Shown here: in pieces, positions 34,392 through 43,755 of the stretch
How positions within the stretch are numbered: the first letter of the stretch is position 1
How the letters are laid out: each line of letters begins with the position of its first letter
Assembly: GCA_965231865.1 (NCBI GenBank)
Contig: CBDDOJ010000002.1
Coordinates: 930,001 to 994,000, forward strand
Source of the DNA: WTGA01 sp965231865
GTDB taxonomy: Bacteria; Pseudomonadota; Gammaproteobacteria; Arenicellales; Poriferihabitantaceae
DNA: 64,000 nt
Reading direction: 5' to 3'
Translations under genes and position numbers: made by a program
Notes under the pieces: generated by a model
Told to the model about the DNA's origin: nothing
The model's input: the letters and a program-made list of their open reading frames with translations, nothing else
Database searches by the model: none

Positions 34392-35552
34392 ATGAATTTC
34401 GATGATCTGACCCTTGAACAGGCACAGCGGTCCCTGAGCCTGAAATGGAATTACTATGACCGGGATGTGATTCCCTCCTGGATTGCGGACATGGATTACC
34501 CGGTGGCGGACCCCCTTCGTGACCTGCTGTACACGATTGCAAGGGGAAGTGAGCTGGGGTATGCCCCGACGATGCAGCAGGAGAGGCTGGATGAAATTTT
34601 TGCCGCCAGGATGGACTCCCGTTATGGATGGGTTCTGGACCCCCGGGGTTGTGATGACATGACGGACATCGTCCAGGCGATCCATATCGCGGTCACTGTC
34701 CTGTGTGACGATGACCAGCAGGTGATCGTGCAGATGCCTTCCTACCACCCTATCCTGAGCGCCTGCCGCAGCATGAAACGGGACATCCTTGCCAGTCCGA
34801 TGGTGAAGACCGGCCAGGGTTGGGAAATGGACATGGACCGTCTTGAGGGGGAAATCCAGCCCCGGACCCGGTTATTGATGCTGGTCAACCCCCACAATCC
34901 CACCGGGCGGGCATTCCGGCGGGATGAACTGGAGCAGCTGGGGGAGATGGTGCTGCGCCACGACCTGTGGGTTGTCTCGGATGAAATCCACTGTGACCTG
35001 GTCTATTCCGATACCGGGCCCCATATTCCCTTTGCGTCCCTTTCTCCCGAAATTGCCGAAAAAACGGTGACCTTCAATTCCGCCACCAAATCCCACAATC
35101 TCGGCGGGGTCCGCTGCGCCCTGGCCCACTACGGCAGCGCGGAACTGAAAAAACGGTTTGACCGGTTGCCCCCGGGCATTCGGGGCGGCAGCAATACCGT
35201 GGGCCATCGGGCAACCCGGATTGCCTGGGAACAATGTGATGAGTGGCTGGAATACACCCGGCAATACCTGCAGGAGAACCGGGATTACCTGGATTCGTAC
35301 CTGAAAACGGAACTGTCCGGCCTCGACCACCGGTTGAATGAAGCGACTTTCCTCGCATGGGTGGATTGTCGCGGCCTGGGTCTCAAGGAGGACCCGGCGG
35401 CGTTTTTCCTGCGTGAAGCCCGGGTTGGCTGCTATGCCGGCCCCCTGTTCGGTGAACAGGGAGAGGGATGCATCCGCCTGAACTTTGCGACTTCAAGGGC
35501 GATTCTCAGGGAAAAACTGGACAGAATGGCCAGGGCAGTGCGGGGGCTGTGA
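34392..35552 (+). CDS. MalY/PatB-family PLP lyase (cystathionine beta-lyase-like)
   Basis: Class I/II PLP enzyme of about 386 aa. Family signs are WIADMDYPVADPL, MVNPHNPTGR-like LVNPHNPTGRAF, VSDEIHCDLVY and the PLP lysine in NSATKSHNLGG. It closes CIRLNFATSRAIL. Such enzymes cleave cystathionine or cysteine; MalY also acts as a regulator in E. coli. ATG 34392 was preferred over a GTG at 34380. No operon partner is evident. Confidence 0.88.
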   Translation: MNFDDLTLEQAQRSLSLKWNYYDRDVIPSWIADMDYPVADPLRDLLYTIARGSELGYAPTMQQERLDEIFAARMDSRYGWVLDPRGCDDMTDIVQAIHIAVTVLCDDDQQVIVQMPSYHPILSACRSMKRDILASPMVKTGQGWEMDMDRLEGEIQPRTRLLMLVNPHNPTGRAFRRDELEQLGEMVLRHDLWVVSDEIHCDLVYSDTGPHIPFASLSPEIAEKTVTFNSATKSHNLGGVRCALAHYGSAELKKRFDRLPPGIRGGSNTVGHRATRIAWEQCDEWLEYTRQYLQENRDYLDSYLKTELSGLDHRLNEATFLAWVDCRGLGLKEDPAAFFLREARVGCYAGPLFGEQGEGCIRLNFATSRAILREKLDRMARAVRGL

Positions 35553-35639
35553 CGGGAACCCGGGGGCCCGGACGGGTGCGGGACTGGACATTCTTTCCAA
35601 TACAGTACAAAATCCATTTTTTTCAACAATTTACACAAG

Positions 35640-37202
35640 ATGCCTGAAAAATCGAGGAAAATAAAGCTGGTGGATGTGACATTGCGCGACGGCGAACAGA
35701 CCCAGAGCGTCTCATTTACCCAGTCCGAGAAGGTGAGTATCGCCAAGGCGTTGTTGCGATCGTTGAAAGTGGACCGGATTGAAGTGGCTTCGGCAGGCGT
35801 GTCCGAAGGCGAGCGTGAGGCTGTCCATCGCATCAACCTGTGGGCGGCGGACGAAGGGTATCTTGAGCAGGTGGAGGTCCTGGGTTTCACGGATGACCGG
35901 CGCAGTGTGAACTGGATTCAATCCGTCGGAGGCAGGGTGATGAACCTGTTGACCAAGGGCAGCGAGAAACATTGCCATGAACAGTTGCGCCTGACACTGG
36001 GACAGCATCTGGACCGTATCCGGCGAACCATTTCGTATGCGGTGGAACAGGAAATGATCGTCAATGTCTACCTGGAAGACTGGTCGAACGGCTATGCCGA
36101 CAATCCATCCTATGTTTTTGAAATGATGGATACCCTGGCCACATTGCCCGTTGCCCATGTGATGCTGCCCGATACACTGGGAGTCATGTCTCCCGCAGAA
36201 GTCCGGGATAGCCTGGCAGACATGATTGGCCGGTATCCGGGATGCCGGTTTGATTTTCACCCCCACAACGACTACGGGCTGGGTACGGCCAACTGCATGG
36301 CTGCCGTGGAAGCGGGGGTGACCTCGGTACACTGTACGGTGAACTGCCTGGGTGAACGGGCCGGGAACGCTTCTTTGGCCGAAGTCTGCATGGTGTTGCG
36401 GGACAAGATGGGGGTGGACCTTTCCATCGACGAGGGAAAAATCTATACACTGAGCCAGATGATCGAGAATTTTTCCGGCAAGATGGTGGCGGACAATGCG
36501 CCCATCGTCGGCGCGGATGTATTTACCCAGACCGCAGGGATTCATGCGGACGGCGACCAGAAGGCGGCCCTGTATCAGACGACCCTGAGTCCGGACCGCT
36601 TCAACCGTTCCCGGTCCTATGCCCTGGGGAAGATGAGTGGCAAGGCTTCCCTGCAGAAGAACCTCGAAACACTGGGGATCAGCCTGTCCAGTGAAGACCA
36701 GGTCAAGGTACTGGAGCGAATTGTCAACCTCGGAGATTCCAAGGCCGTGATCACTGCCGAGGATCTTCCGCTGATCATTGCAGAGGTGCTGGAATCCAGG
36801 GGTGACCGGCACCTGGAACTGCTGAACTGTTCCATTACCAGCGTACTGGGACTGGATTCCATCGTCAGTCTCCAGACCCGGTTGTTTGACCAGACCTACA
36901 AAACCACCGGAAACGGGAACGGGGGGTTTGATGCCTTCATCATGGCCATCCGGAAAGTGCTGGACAACATTGGCCTGGAATTCCCGGAGCTGCTGGATTA
37001 CCAGGTGCGCATTCCAAAGGGAGGAACCACCAGCGCGCTGGTGGAATGCTTTGTTACGTGGCAGGATGGCGACCAGAAATTCCGCACCCGGGGGGTCGAT
37101 GCCAACCAGGTTTTTGCCGGGATCGGGGCCACCATGCGCATGCTCAATATGAAAATCAACGCCGAGCACAGCGACCGGCCGTCCACGGAGACGGCGGACT
37201 GA
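35640..37202 (+). CDS. 2-isopropylmalate synthase-like / citramalate synthase-like enzyme
   Basis: Second member of the LeuA/CimA/homocitrate synthase family in the window, 520 aa. The barrel begins KLVDVTLRDGEQTQSVSF, with HPHNDYGLGTANCM metal ligands and NCLGERAGNAS. A C-terminal LeuA-dimer regulatory domain (about 370-505) is present. It diverges clearly from LeuA at 7598 (for example DGEQTQSVSF instead of DGEQSPGASM). Citramalate synthase for a threonine-independent isoleucine route is a real alternative; sequence reading alone does not decide. Ends with a hydrophilic tail. Confidence 0.8.
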   Translation: MPEKSRKIKLVDVTLRDGEQTQSVSFTQSEKVSIAKALLRSLKVDRIEVASAGVSEGEREAVHRINLWAADEGYLEQVEVLGFTDDRRSVNWIQSVGGRVMNLLTKGSEKHCHEQLRLTLGQHLDRIRRTISYAVEQEMIVNVYLEDWSNGYADNPSYVFEMMDTLATLPVAHVMLPDTLGVMSPAEVRDSLADMIGRYPGCRFDFHPHNDYGLGTANCMAAVEAGVTSVHCTVNCLGERAGNASLAEVCMVLRDKMGVDLSIDEGKIYTLSQMIENFSGKMVADNAPIVGADVFTQTAGIHADGDQKAALYQTTLSPDRFNRSRSYALGKMSGKASLQKNLETLGISLSSEDQVKVLERIVNLGDSKAVITAEDLPLIIAEVLESRGDRHLELLNCSITSVLGLDSIVSLQTRLFDQTYKTTGNGNGGFDAFIMAIRKVLDNIGLEFPELLDYQVRIPKGGTTSALVECFVTWQDGDQKFRTRGVDANQVFAGIGATMRMLNMKINAEHSDRPSTETAD

Positions 37203-37313
37203 ATCGGTGGGCCTGGACCGCTGAGGGCAAAAATCAAAAATCGTGGTCTGGTTCCCCCAAATAAAGTAAAATCCCATCCCTCACTGAAACGTTACCGAAC
37301 GGTTGGATCACAA

Positions 37314-38660
37314 TTGAAACCCAGGCTTTTTATCAAGACTTTCGGTTGCCAGATGAATGAATACGATTCATCGCGAATGGCGGACCTGTTGCATGTCAGC
37401 CATGGGTACGAGCGCACAGATGACCCGTCGCAAGCCGACATGGTGCTGCTCAATACCTGCTCGGTGCGGGAGAAGGCCCAGGAAAAAGTCTTTTCCCTGC
37501 TCGGCCGCTGGCGGGCAAGAAAGCAGGCCAACCGGGACCTGGTGATTGGGGTAGGGGGCTGTGTGGCCAGCCAGGAAGGCGAGATGATCCTGAAAAGAGC
37601 ACCTTACGTGGACATGGTATTCGGTCCCCAGACACTTCATCGATTGCCCGCCATGCTGGATGATGTGCTCGGACGGAGAAGCCGGGCGGTGGACATTTCC
37701 TTCCCCGAGATCGAGAAATTCGACTGCCTGCCGCCGCCCCGGGTGGAGGGTGTGAAAGCCTACGTATCCATCATGGAGGGCTGCAGCAAGTACTGTTCCT
37801 TCTGCGTGGTCCCCTATACCCGGGGAACCGAGTTCAGCCGGCCATTTGATGATGTGATCGCTGAAATTTATGGCCTGGCACAGCAGAACGTGCGGGAGGT
37901 CACCCTGCTTGGCCAGAATGTGAACGGATACTGCGGTGCCACCCATGACGGCCGGATGATGGAATTTGCGGAACTGCTGCATTATGTGGCCGTGGTGGAA
38001 GGGATTGAGCGAATCCGCTATACCACCTCCCACCCCATTGATTTTTCCGATGCACTGGTGGAGGCCTATGCGGAAATTTCGGAACTGGTCAGCCATCTGC
38101 ACCTGCCGGTACAAAGCGGGTCGGACCGCATTCTCGAATTGATGAAGCGGGGGTACACGGTGAGGGACTACCTGGACTGGATCGAAAAGCTCCGGTCTGT
38201 GCGTCCGGAGATTGCCGTTTCTTCGGATTTTATCATTGGTTTTCCGGGAGAGTCCGAGGAGGATTTTGATGCCACCATGGCCCTGATCGACGAGGTTCGC
38301 TTCGATCAGAGCTTCAGTTTCCTGTACAGTCAGCGCCCGGGGACCCCGGCCGCCGAACTGGCCGATGATGTCCCCCTGGAAACAAAAAAACGGAGACTGG
38401 CCGCATTGCAGGAAAAAATCAACGGGTTGGCCGGGGAATACAGCCGCCACATGGTGGGTACCGAGCAGGTGGTGCTGGTAGACGGCATTTCGAAAAAGGA
38501 CCCCGGCGAGATATCCGGGCGCACGGAAAACAACCGTGTAGTCAACTTTGGCGGGAATACCTCCAGCGTGGGGTCGTTTGTACCGGTCACCATCACGGAT
38601 GCACTGCCCAATTCCCTGCGGGGCAGAGCGCTTCCCGGCAATGAAAGACGTGTGGCCTGA
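37314..38660 (+). CDS. miaB: tRNA-2-methylthio-N6-isopentenyladenosine synthase
   Basis: Radical-SAM methylthiotransferase acting on i6A37 of tRNA. 448 aa: UPF0004 N-terminal domain (FIKTFGCQMNEYDSSRM with the three cluster cysteines C-C-C at GCQ, NTCS, GGC), radical-SAM CSKYCSFC, and a C-terminal TRAM domain. Start is TTG 37314; no ATG fits. Overlaps phoH start by 20 bases. Confidence 0.96.
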   Translation: MKPRLFIKTFGCQMNEYDSSRMADLLHVSHGYERTDDPSQADMVLLNTCSVREKAQEKVFSLLGRWRARKQANRDLVIGVGGCVASQEGEMILKRAPYVDMVFGPQTLHRLPAMLDDVLGRRSRAVDISFPEIEKFDCLPPPRVEGVKAYVSIMEGCSKYCSFCVVPYTRGTEFSRPFDDVIAEIYGLAQQNVREVTLLGQNVNGYCGATHDGRMMEFAELLHYVAVVEGIERIRYTTSHPIDFSDALVEAYAEISELVSHLHLPVQSGSDRILELMKRGYTVRDYLDWIEKLRSVRPEIAVSSDFIIGFPGESEEDFDATMALIDEVRFDQSFSFLYSQRPGTPAAELADDVPLETKKRRLAALQEKINGLAGEYSRHMVGTEQVVLVDGISKKDPGEISGRTENNRVVNFGGNTSSVGSFVPVTITDALPNSLRGRALPGNERRVA

Positions 38661-39672
38661 GGTTCCGGGAAAGGAATTGTCCAACTCCATCAATTTCCGG
38701 CTGCAGCCAGAAGAGAATGACCGCCTGTCCAGTGTCTGTGGTCAAATGAACTGCAATATCAAGCAGATCGAAAACCGTCTCACCGTTAAAATCATTCATC
38801 GCAGTCACGATTTCAGCATTTCCGGGTCCGCAAAAAGCGCAAGACAGGCAGCTTCCGTAGTCAGACAGCTGTATTCCATGGCCGAAGAAAAGAAAATACC
38901 CCTGACCAGCAGCGATGTTCATCTCGCCCTGTCCAGCTCGGAGCACCGGGCCGGGGAAGACAGCCGCCCTGGAACGGATTCTCCGGCAACCCCGGTGGAC
39001 GGGGATGAGGTCTGCATCAAATTGCGCAAGAACCGGATACGGGGCCAGAATCCCGGGCAAAAAACGTACCTGAAAAACATTCGCGACCACGACATCAATT
39101 TTGGAATTGGACCCGCCGGAACCGGTAAAACCTATCTCGCGGTTGCCTGTGCAGTGCAGGCCCTGGCGGAAAATGAAATTGAACGCATACTCCTCGTGCG
39201 CCCGGCGGTGGAAGCGGGAGAAAAACTGGGGTTTCTTCCCGGGGATGTCGGACAGAAAATCGATCCCTATCTGCGACCATTGTTTGATGCCCTGTATGAA
39301 ATGCTCGGATTCGACCGGGTCGGCAGGCTGATTGCCCGGGGTACGATTGAACTGGCTCCCCTGGCGTACATGCGGGGAAGGACCCTGAATGAGTCGTTTG
39401 TGATCCTGGACGAAGCGCAAAATACCACCGTCGAGCAAATGAAGATGTTCCTGACCAGGATCGGGTTTGGATCCAGGGCCATCGTCACGGGAGACATTAC
39501 CCAGGTGGACCTTCCCCGGGGACAGCTTTCCGGGCTCAAGCATGCCCAAACCGTGCTTGGGGATATTTATGGCATCAGTTTTACCCGGTTCAAACCGGAG
39601 GATGTCGTCCGGCATCCGCTGGTCCAGCGAATCGTGGAGGCCTACGAAACCAACGATCACAGCTCCGGGTAA
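38641..39672 (+). CDS. ybeZ: PhoH-like ATPase (YbeZ)
   Basis: PhoH-family P-loop ATPase of about 343 aa. An N-terminal KH-like segment precedes the Walker A motif GIGPAGTGKTYLAVA, Walker B VILDEAQN and TGDITQVDLP. Function is linked to RNA and ribosome metabolism with YbeY. ATG 38641 lies inside the end of miaB; the ORF is open further upstream but only as miaB shadow. Confidence 0.93.
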   Translation: MKDVWPEVPGKELSNSINFRLQPEENDRLSSVCGQMNCNIKQIENRLTVKIIHRSHDFSISGSAKSARQAASVVRQLYSMAEEKKIPLTSSDVHLALSSSEHRAGEDSRPGTDSPATPVDGDEVCIKLRKNRIRGQNPGQKTYLKNIRDHDINFGIGPAGTGKTYLAVACAVQALAENEIERILLVRPAVEAGEKLGFLPGDVGQKIDPYLRPLFDALYEMLGFDRVGRLIARGTIELAPLAYMRGRTLNESFVILDEAQNTTVEQMKMFLTRIGFGSRAIVTGDITQVDLPRGQLSGLKHAQTVLGDIYGISFTRFKPEDVVRHPLVQRIVEAYETNDHSSG

Positions 39673-39736
39673 GGGCCTGTCCTCGTTGAAAACGTAACGG
39701 TTCACGGCAGTGGTGGAAGATCGGTTGCGGAAGAAA

Positions 39737-40174
39737 ATGTCCGTGGATCTTCAATTGGCCAATGCCCGGCGCAGTGCAGTGCCCTCCCTTGCCCGGGTGG
39801 AAACCTGGGTTCAGTCCACGTTCACCACGATTGGCAGCCCCCCCCGGGATATCACGGTCCGAGTGACGGACGAGAGTGAAATGAAAGCGCTGAATCTTCG
39901 GTTCAGGGGAATGGACCGGCCAACCAATGTCCTGGCGTTTCCATTTGAAAGGGTTCCAGGGGTCGATTATTCCCCCCTCGGGGATATCGTGATCTGCTAC
40001 CCGGTTGTAATGGACGAGTCCACCCGGCAGGGCAGGCCGGTATCCCTTCATTTTGCCCATATGGTCATTCATGGTACGCTCCATCTATGTGGCTTTGACC
40101 ATCAGACAGAAAAAACCGCGGCAGTCATGGAGGCTGTAGAGCAGCGCATACTGCGCGACATCTGCGTTGACTGA
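39737..40174 (+). CDS. ybeY: Endoribonuclease YbeY
   Basis: Zinc endoribonuclease for 16S rRNA 3' maturation and ribosome quality control. About 145 aa with the zinc motif H3xH5xH in HMVIHGTLHLCGFDH and the core FRGMDRPTNVLAFPFE. ATG 39737 follows GGAAG at a good distance; a GTG at 39710 would add nine residues. Confidence 0.94.
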   Translation: MSVDLQLANARRSAVPSLARVETWVQSTFTTIGSPPRDITVRVTDESEMKALNLRFRGMDRPTNVLAFPFERVPGVDYSPLGDIVICYPVVMDESTRQGRPVSLHFAHMVIHGTLHLCGFDHQTEKTAAVMEAVEQRILRDICVD

Positions 40175-40186
40175 TGTGCTGAATCA

Positions 40187-41713
40187 ATGGTTTGGGGTGC
40201 GTTTCGAATGAGATCAATATCATGGTTGCCTGTGCGGGGGTCGATTTACACCCTGCTTGCCGTGATTGCGGGGATACTGAATACCCTGTCATTCGCTCCA
40301 TTCCACCGGTGGCCCCTGAGCATGATCAGTTTTGCCATTCTGTTTGCGCTGTGGTTTGGCTCCACACCAAAAAAAGCGGCCTGGCTGGGTTTCGTGTATG
40401 GCCTTTCCATGTTTGGGGCAGGCATTTCATGGATGTATATCAGCCTGAATACGTTCGGGGGCATGTCCCCGGTGCCCGCGGCCTTCTGTATCCTTGTACT
40501 GGTGGCCTATGTTTCACTCTTTCCTGCCGTGGCGGGATGGTTCCAGGCCTGGTTTCCCGACCACTATCCCACCATCCGGCTGGTGCTGTTGATGCCATCC
40601 CTCTGGATTTTGTCTGAATGGCTCAGGGGGTGGGTGCTGAGCGGCCTGCCCTGGCTGTCCACCGGATATGCCTATCTGGATACCCCGCTGTCCAATTTTG
40701 CCCCCATCGGCGGGGTGTACCTGGTGGGACTCATCGCGCTGGTTTCAACGGGCGTCCTGGTGGCCGTGGTGCGCCAGATCAGCCGGGCGAATGCCGCCAT
40801 TGCCGGGGTGTGTGCTCTGGTCTGGGCCATGGGGTGGATGCTGAACGAAACCGCATGGACCCAGGCGGATGGCGAGCCGTTGTCGGTTGCCATCATCCAG
40901 AACAATGTGCCGCTGATGGAGAAATGGGAGGCGGCAAAAAGCAATCGTATTGTCAGCGATTACCTGCGCAGCAGCCAGGACCACCGGGATGTGGACCTTG
41001 TCGTGTGGCCGGAGGCGGCGGTCCCGGATTACATCGATACCCTTTCCAATGAATTCTGGCGGGAGGTAGAAGACCACCCCGCGGACTTTATTTTTGGCGT
41101 CCTGCACCGGGAAGAAATGGACAGCCAGGTGCAATACTACAACAGTGTCGCGGCGGTTTCGGACCAGGTGATGATTTACAGGAAGCAGCACCTAGTGCCA
41201 TTTGGAGAGTTTCTGCCCCTGCAGGGGCTGCTTCAGCCACTGCTGCGCTTAATGGACATCCCGATGTCCGATTTCACGCCCTGGACACGGCCGCAGGGAC
41301 CCCTGGTCGCTGCCGGCAACCGGTTCGCCGTATCGATATGCTATGAAGATGCCTTTCCACAGGAATGGCAGAACCAGATTTCACTGTCGGGCACGTTGCT
41401 GAATGTCAGTGAAGATATCTGGTTTGGCGATTCCCTGGCCCCTCACCAAAGACTCCAAATGGCACGGTTTCGTTCCCGGGAAAGCGAGCGACCCATGATC
41501 CGGTCTTCCAATAATGGACTGTCTTCACTGATCAACTGGAAAGGGGGCATTGACCGGTATGCCCCCCAGTTTGTCCGTCATGTGGTCAAGGGAAATGTCC
41601 AGCCCCGGACCGGGGTGACCCCCTATGTGGCCTTCGGACAGTATCCGACATTGAGTTTTGCTGGATTGATGCTGTTGCTGGGCCTATTATTTGGTAAAAT
41701 ACTCCGCAGGTGA
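40187..41713 (+). CDS. lnt: Apolipoprotein N-acyltransferase
   Basis: Integral inner-membrane enzyme that N-acylates the lipid-modified cysteine of lipoproteins. 508 aa. Six N-terminal membrane helices (to about 215) precede a periplasmic nitrilase domain with catalytic Glu (VVWPEAAVP), Lys (YRKQHLVPFGE) and Cys (ICYEDAFP). A last C-terminal helix ends RR. It directly follows ybeY; the usual ybeX/corC between them is missing. ATG 40208 is an alternative start. Confidence 0.94.
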   Translation: MVWGAFRMRSISWLPVRGSIYTLLAVIAGILNTLSFAPFHRWPLSMISFAILFALWFGSTPKKAAWLGFVYGLSMFGAGISWMYISLNTFGGMSPVPAAFCILVLVAYVSLFPAVAGWFQAWFPDHYPTIRLVLLMPSLWILSEWLRGWVLSGLPWLSTGYAYLDTPLSNFAPIGGVYLVGLIALVSTGVLVAVVRQISRANAAIAGVCALVWAMGWMLNETAWTQADGEPLSVAIIQNNVPLMEKWEAAKSNRIVSDYLRSSQDHRDVDLVVWPEAAVPDYIDTLSNEFWREVEDHPADFIFGVLHREEMDSQVQYYNSVAAVSDQVMIYRKQHLVPFGEFLPLQGLLQPLLRLMDIPMSDFTPWTRPQGPLVAAGNRFAVSICYEDAFPQEWQNQISLSGTLLNVSEDIWFGDSLAPHQRLQMARFRSRESERPMIRSSNNGLSSLINWKGGIDRYAPQFVRHVVKGNVQPRTGVTPYVAFGQYPTLSFAGLMLLLGLLFGKILRR

Positions 41714-41754
41714 ATGAATACGCCAACTTTAAATTTCCCATCTGAAGAGGTTTT

Positions 41755-42348
41755 ATGATGATATCCCCGTCCATCCGGGTCCCCACACTGGCCACAATAC
41801 TATGGAACGATGACAGCTGGATTCGTTTCATCACCCTGGCGGTGGCGGGTGCCGGGTTATTGACCTTGTCAGCGAAAGTCCAGATTCCCTTTGTTCCCGT
41901 GCCCATGACCATGCAGACGTTTGTCGTGCTGGTGCTGGGGATGTCCTATGGTCCCACGTTGGGGGGGAGCACGGTGCTGCTGTACCTGGTACTCGGGTCT
42001 GCGGGCCTGCCGGTATTTGCCGGGACGCCGGAAAAAGGGATTGGCCTGGCCTATATGATCGGTCCCACCGGCGGCTACCTCATCGGATTTGTCCTCGCGG
42101 CCATGGCTGCCGGTTACCTTGCGGAAAGAGGCTGGGACAGAAAAATGGTACCCACCTTTCTCGCCATGCTCATCGGCAATATCCTGATCTATGTGCCGGG
42201 TTTGCTCTGGCTCGGCAATGTGGTGGGCTGGGACAAGCCGGTTCTCGAATGGGGACTCACGCCTTTTATCTTTGGGGACCTGGTAAAAATTGTGCTCGCC
42301 ATGCTGGTGATTCCGGCGGCATGGAAAGTCATCGGGAAGAGACACTGA
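41755..42348 (+). CDS. bioY: Biotin transporter BioY
   Basis: S-component of an ECF biotin transporter, 197 aa, with six membrane helices. Conserved are AKVQIPFVPVPMTMQTF, LGMSYGPTLGGSTVLLYL and the GGYLIGF region. No bioM/bioN are nearby; solitary BioY is known to function alone or with a shared ECF module. GAAGAGG precedes the double ATG at 41755/41758. Confidence 0.94.
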   Translation: MMISPSIRVPTLATILWNDDSWIRFITLAVAGAGLLTLSAKVQIPFVPVPMTMQTFVVLVLGMSYGPTLGGSTVLLYLVLGSAGLPVFAGTPEKGIGLAYMIGPTGGYLIGFVLAAMAAGYLAERGWDRKMVPTFLAMLIGNILIYVPGLLWLGNVVGWDKPVLEWGLTPFIFGDLVKIVLAMLVIPAAWKVIGKRH

Positions 42349-42394
42349 CTTCCAGAAATCCAGTAATCCGGCACTCCGGTAATTTACCTCTCGC

Positions 42395-43750
42395 TTGAAG
42401 CCTTCTAGCTACCGTGCAAGGGAACTGGGATTTGACCGTTCCAGGGTGTCGCTCAATGCATTCCGTGTTATCCAGCGCCTGCAGGGGGCCGGGTACGACG
42501 GCTATCTCGTGGGGGGGTGTGTTCGGGATTTGCTGATCGGGAGACTCCCCAAGGATTTTGATGTGGCCACGGATGCCAGCCCCGAACGGATTGATGCGCT
42601 GTTCGACCGCTCCCGGATTATCGGCCGCCGTTTCCGACTCGTCCATGTAACCTTTGGCAGGAGGCATGACCGGGAGGTGATCGAAGTTGCCACCTACCGG
42701 GCGCCCCCTGGAAGTTCCTCCAGGAGAAAACCCGGGGGCCGGCCCGTCAGGTCCCGTCAGGGCAGGATTCTGGACGACAATGTTTTCGGTACCATTGATG
42801 CGGATGCGGTCCGGCGGGATGTGACCATCAATGCACTGTATTACGATCCCGTACGCGAAATCGTTCTTGATTTTGTCCAGGGCATTGACGATGCGCAAAA
42901 AAGAACCCTGAGAATGATCGGCAACCCGGAGCAAAGGTTCAAGGAAGACCCGGTGCGGATGCTCCGGCTGATCCGGTTCAAAGCGAAACTCGGGTTAACC
43001 ATCGACCCCCGCAGCGCCCGGAAGATCAGCCAGTGCGCCGGTTTGATTGACGATGTTCCGGGAGCCAGGCTGTTTGATGAGATATTCAAACTGTTTCACC
43101 ATGCGGCGGGGGCGGAAACCTGGAAGGAACTGAACCGGACGCCACTGGCCGGAAGACTGTTTTCACAGACGACTGCATGTCTTGATCACAGGGAGGAGGG
43201 GGCCCGGTTTGGGACACTGATTCAGGCAGCCCTGGAAAACACGGATTCCCGTGTCCATTCCGGGTTGCCGGTCATCCCGGGTTTCCTGTTGGCCGTGCTG
43301 TTGTGGTTTCCGTTCAAGACGGAATTGAGGCGGCCCGGAAAAGAACGAATGACCCCTCCGGGTGACGTGTTCCACGAGGCGGCAACCCGGGTCTTTGATC
43401 GGCAGTCCCGGTCAATTGCCATCCCGTACCGGGTGCGGGATACTGCCATTGAGATCTGGAGATTTCAGAAATTGCTGGAAGACCGGAAACCGCCGTCAAT
43501 CCGTCGAGTGATGGTGCATCGATGGTTCAGGGCCGCCTTTGATTTTCTGGTGTTGCGCCAGACGGTGGATGAAGTGAGCCCCGAAGTGGTGGAGTGGTGG
43601 ACAGCCATACAGGACTGCAACCGCGATCAGCGCCAGGAGATAATCCGGCAGCTGCCCGGCCCGGCGGGAACAAAAAAGAAGGGCGGGAAAAATCGTCCTC
43701 CCCGGTCCCGGTTTTCACATGGAAGGAAGGACCACCGCAGGGTCAGGTAG
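42395..43750 (+). CDS. pcnB: Poly(A) polymerase I
   Basis: Adds 3' poly(A) tails that speed RNA decay. 451 aa. The nucleotidyltransferase site is LVGGCVRDLLIGRLPKDFD with VRRDVTINALYY; RMLRLIRFKAKLG marks the RNA-binding region. A basic Arg-rich tail (PRSRFSHGRKDHRR) closes the protein. TTG 42395 is the start. CCA-adding enzyme is the closest relative but the length and tail favour PcnB. folK, the usual next gene, is replaced here by a YciO-like gene. Confidence 0.92.
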   Translation: MKPSSYRARELGFDRSRVSLNAFRVIQRLQGAGYDGYLVGGCVRDLLIGRLPKDFDVATDASPERIDALFDRSRIIGRRFRLVHVTFGRRHDREVIEVATYRAPPGSSSRRKPGGRPVRSRQGRILDDNVFGTIDADAVRRDVTINALYYDPVREIVLDFVQGIDDAQKRTLRMIGNPEQRFKEDPVRMLRLIRFKAKLGLTIDPRSARKISQCAGLIDDVPGARLFDEIFKLFHHAAGAETWKELNRTPLAGRLFSQTTACLDHREEGARFGTLIQAALENTDSRVHSGLPVIPGFLLAVLLWFPFKTELRRPGKERMTPPGDVFHEAATRVFDRQSRSIAIPYRVRDTAIEIWRFQKLLEDRKPPSIRRVMVHRWFRAAFDFLVLRQTVDEVSPEVVEWWTAIQDCNRDQRQEIIRQLPGPAGTKKKGGKNRPPRSRFSHGRKDHRRVR

Positions 43751-43755
43751 GGGAA

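Noticed and set aside
35712..37277. 521-codon minus-strand ORF opposite the isopropylmalate-synthase-like gene
   Set aside because: Antisense shadow caused by GC-rich codon bias; composition is rich in His/Gln/Arg and no domain is recognisable.
37368..38693. 441-codon minus-strand ORF opposite miaB
   Set aside because: Shadow of miaB, whose radical-SAM motifs are intact on the plus strand.
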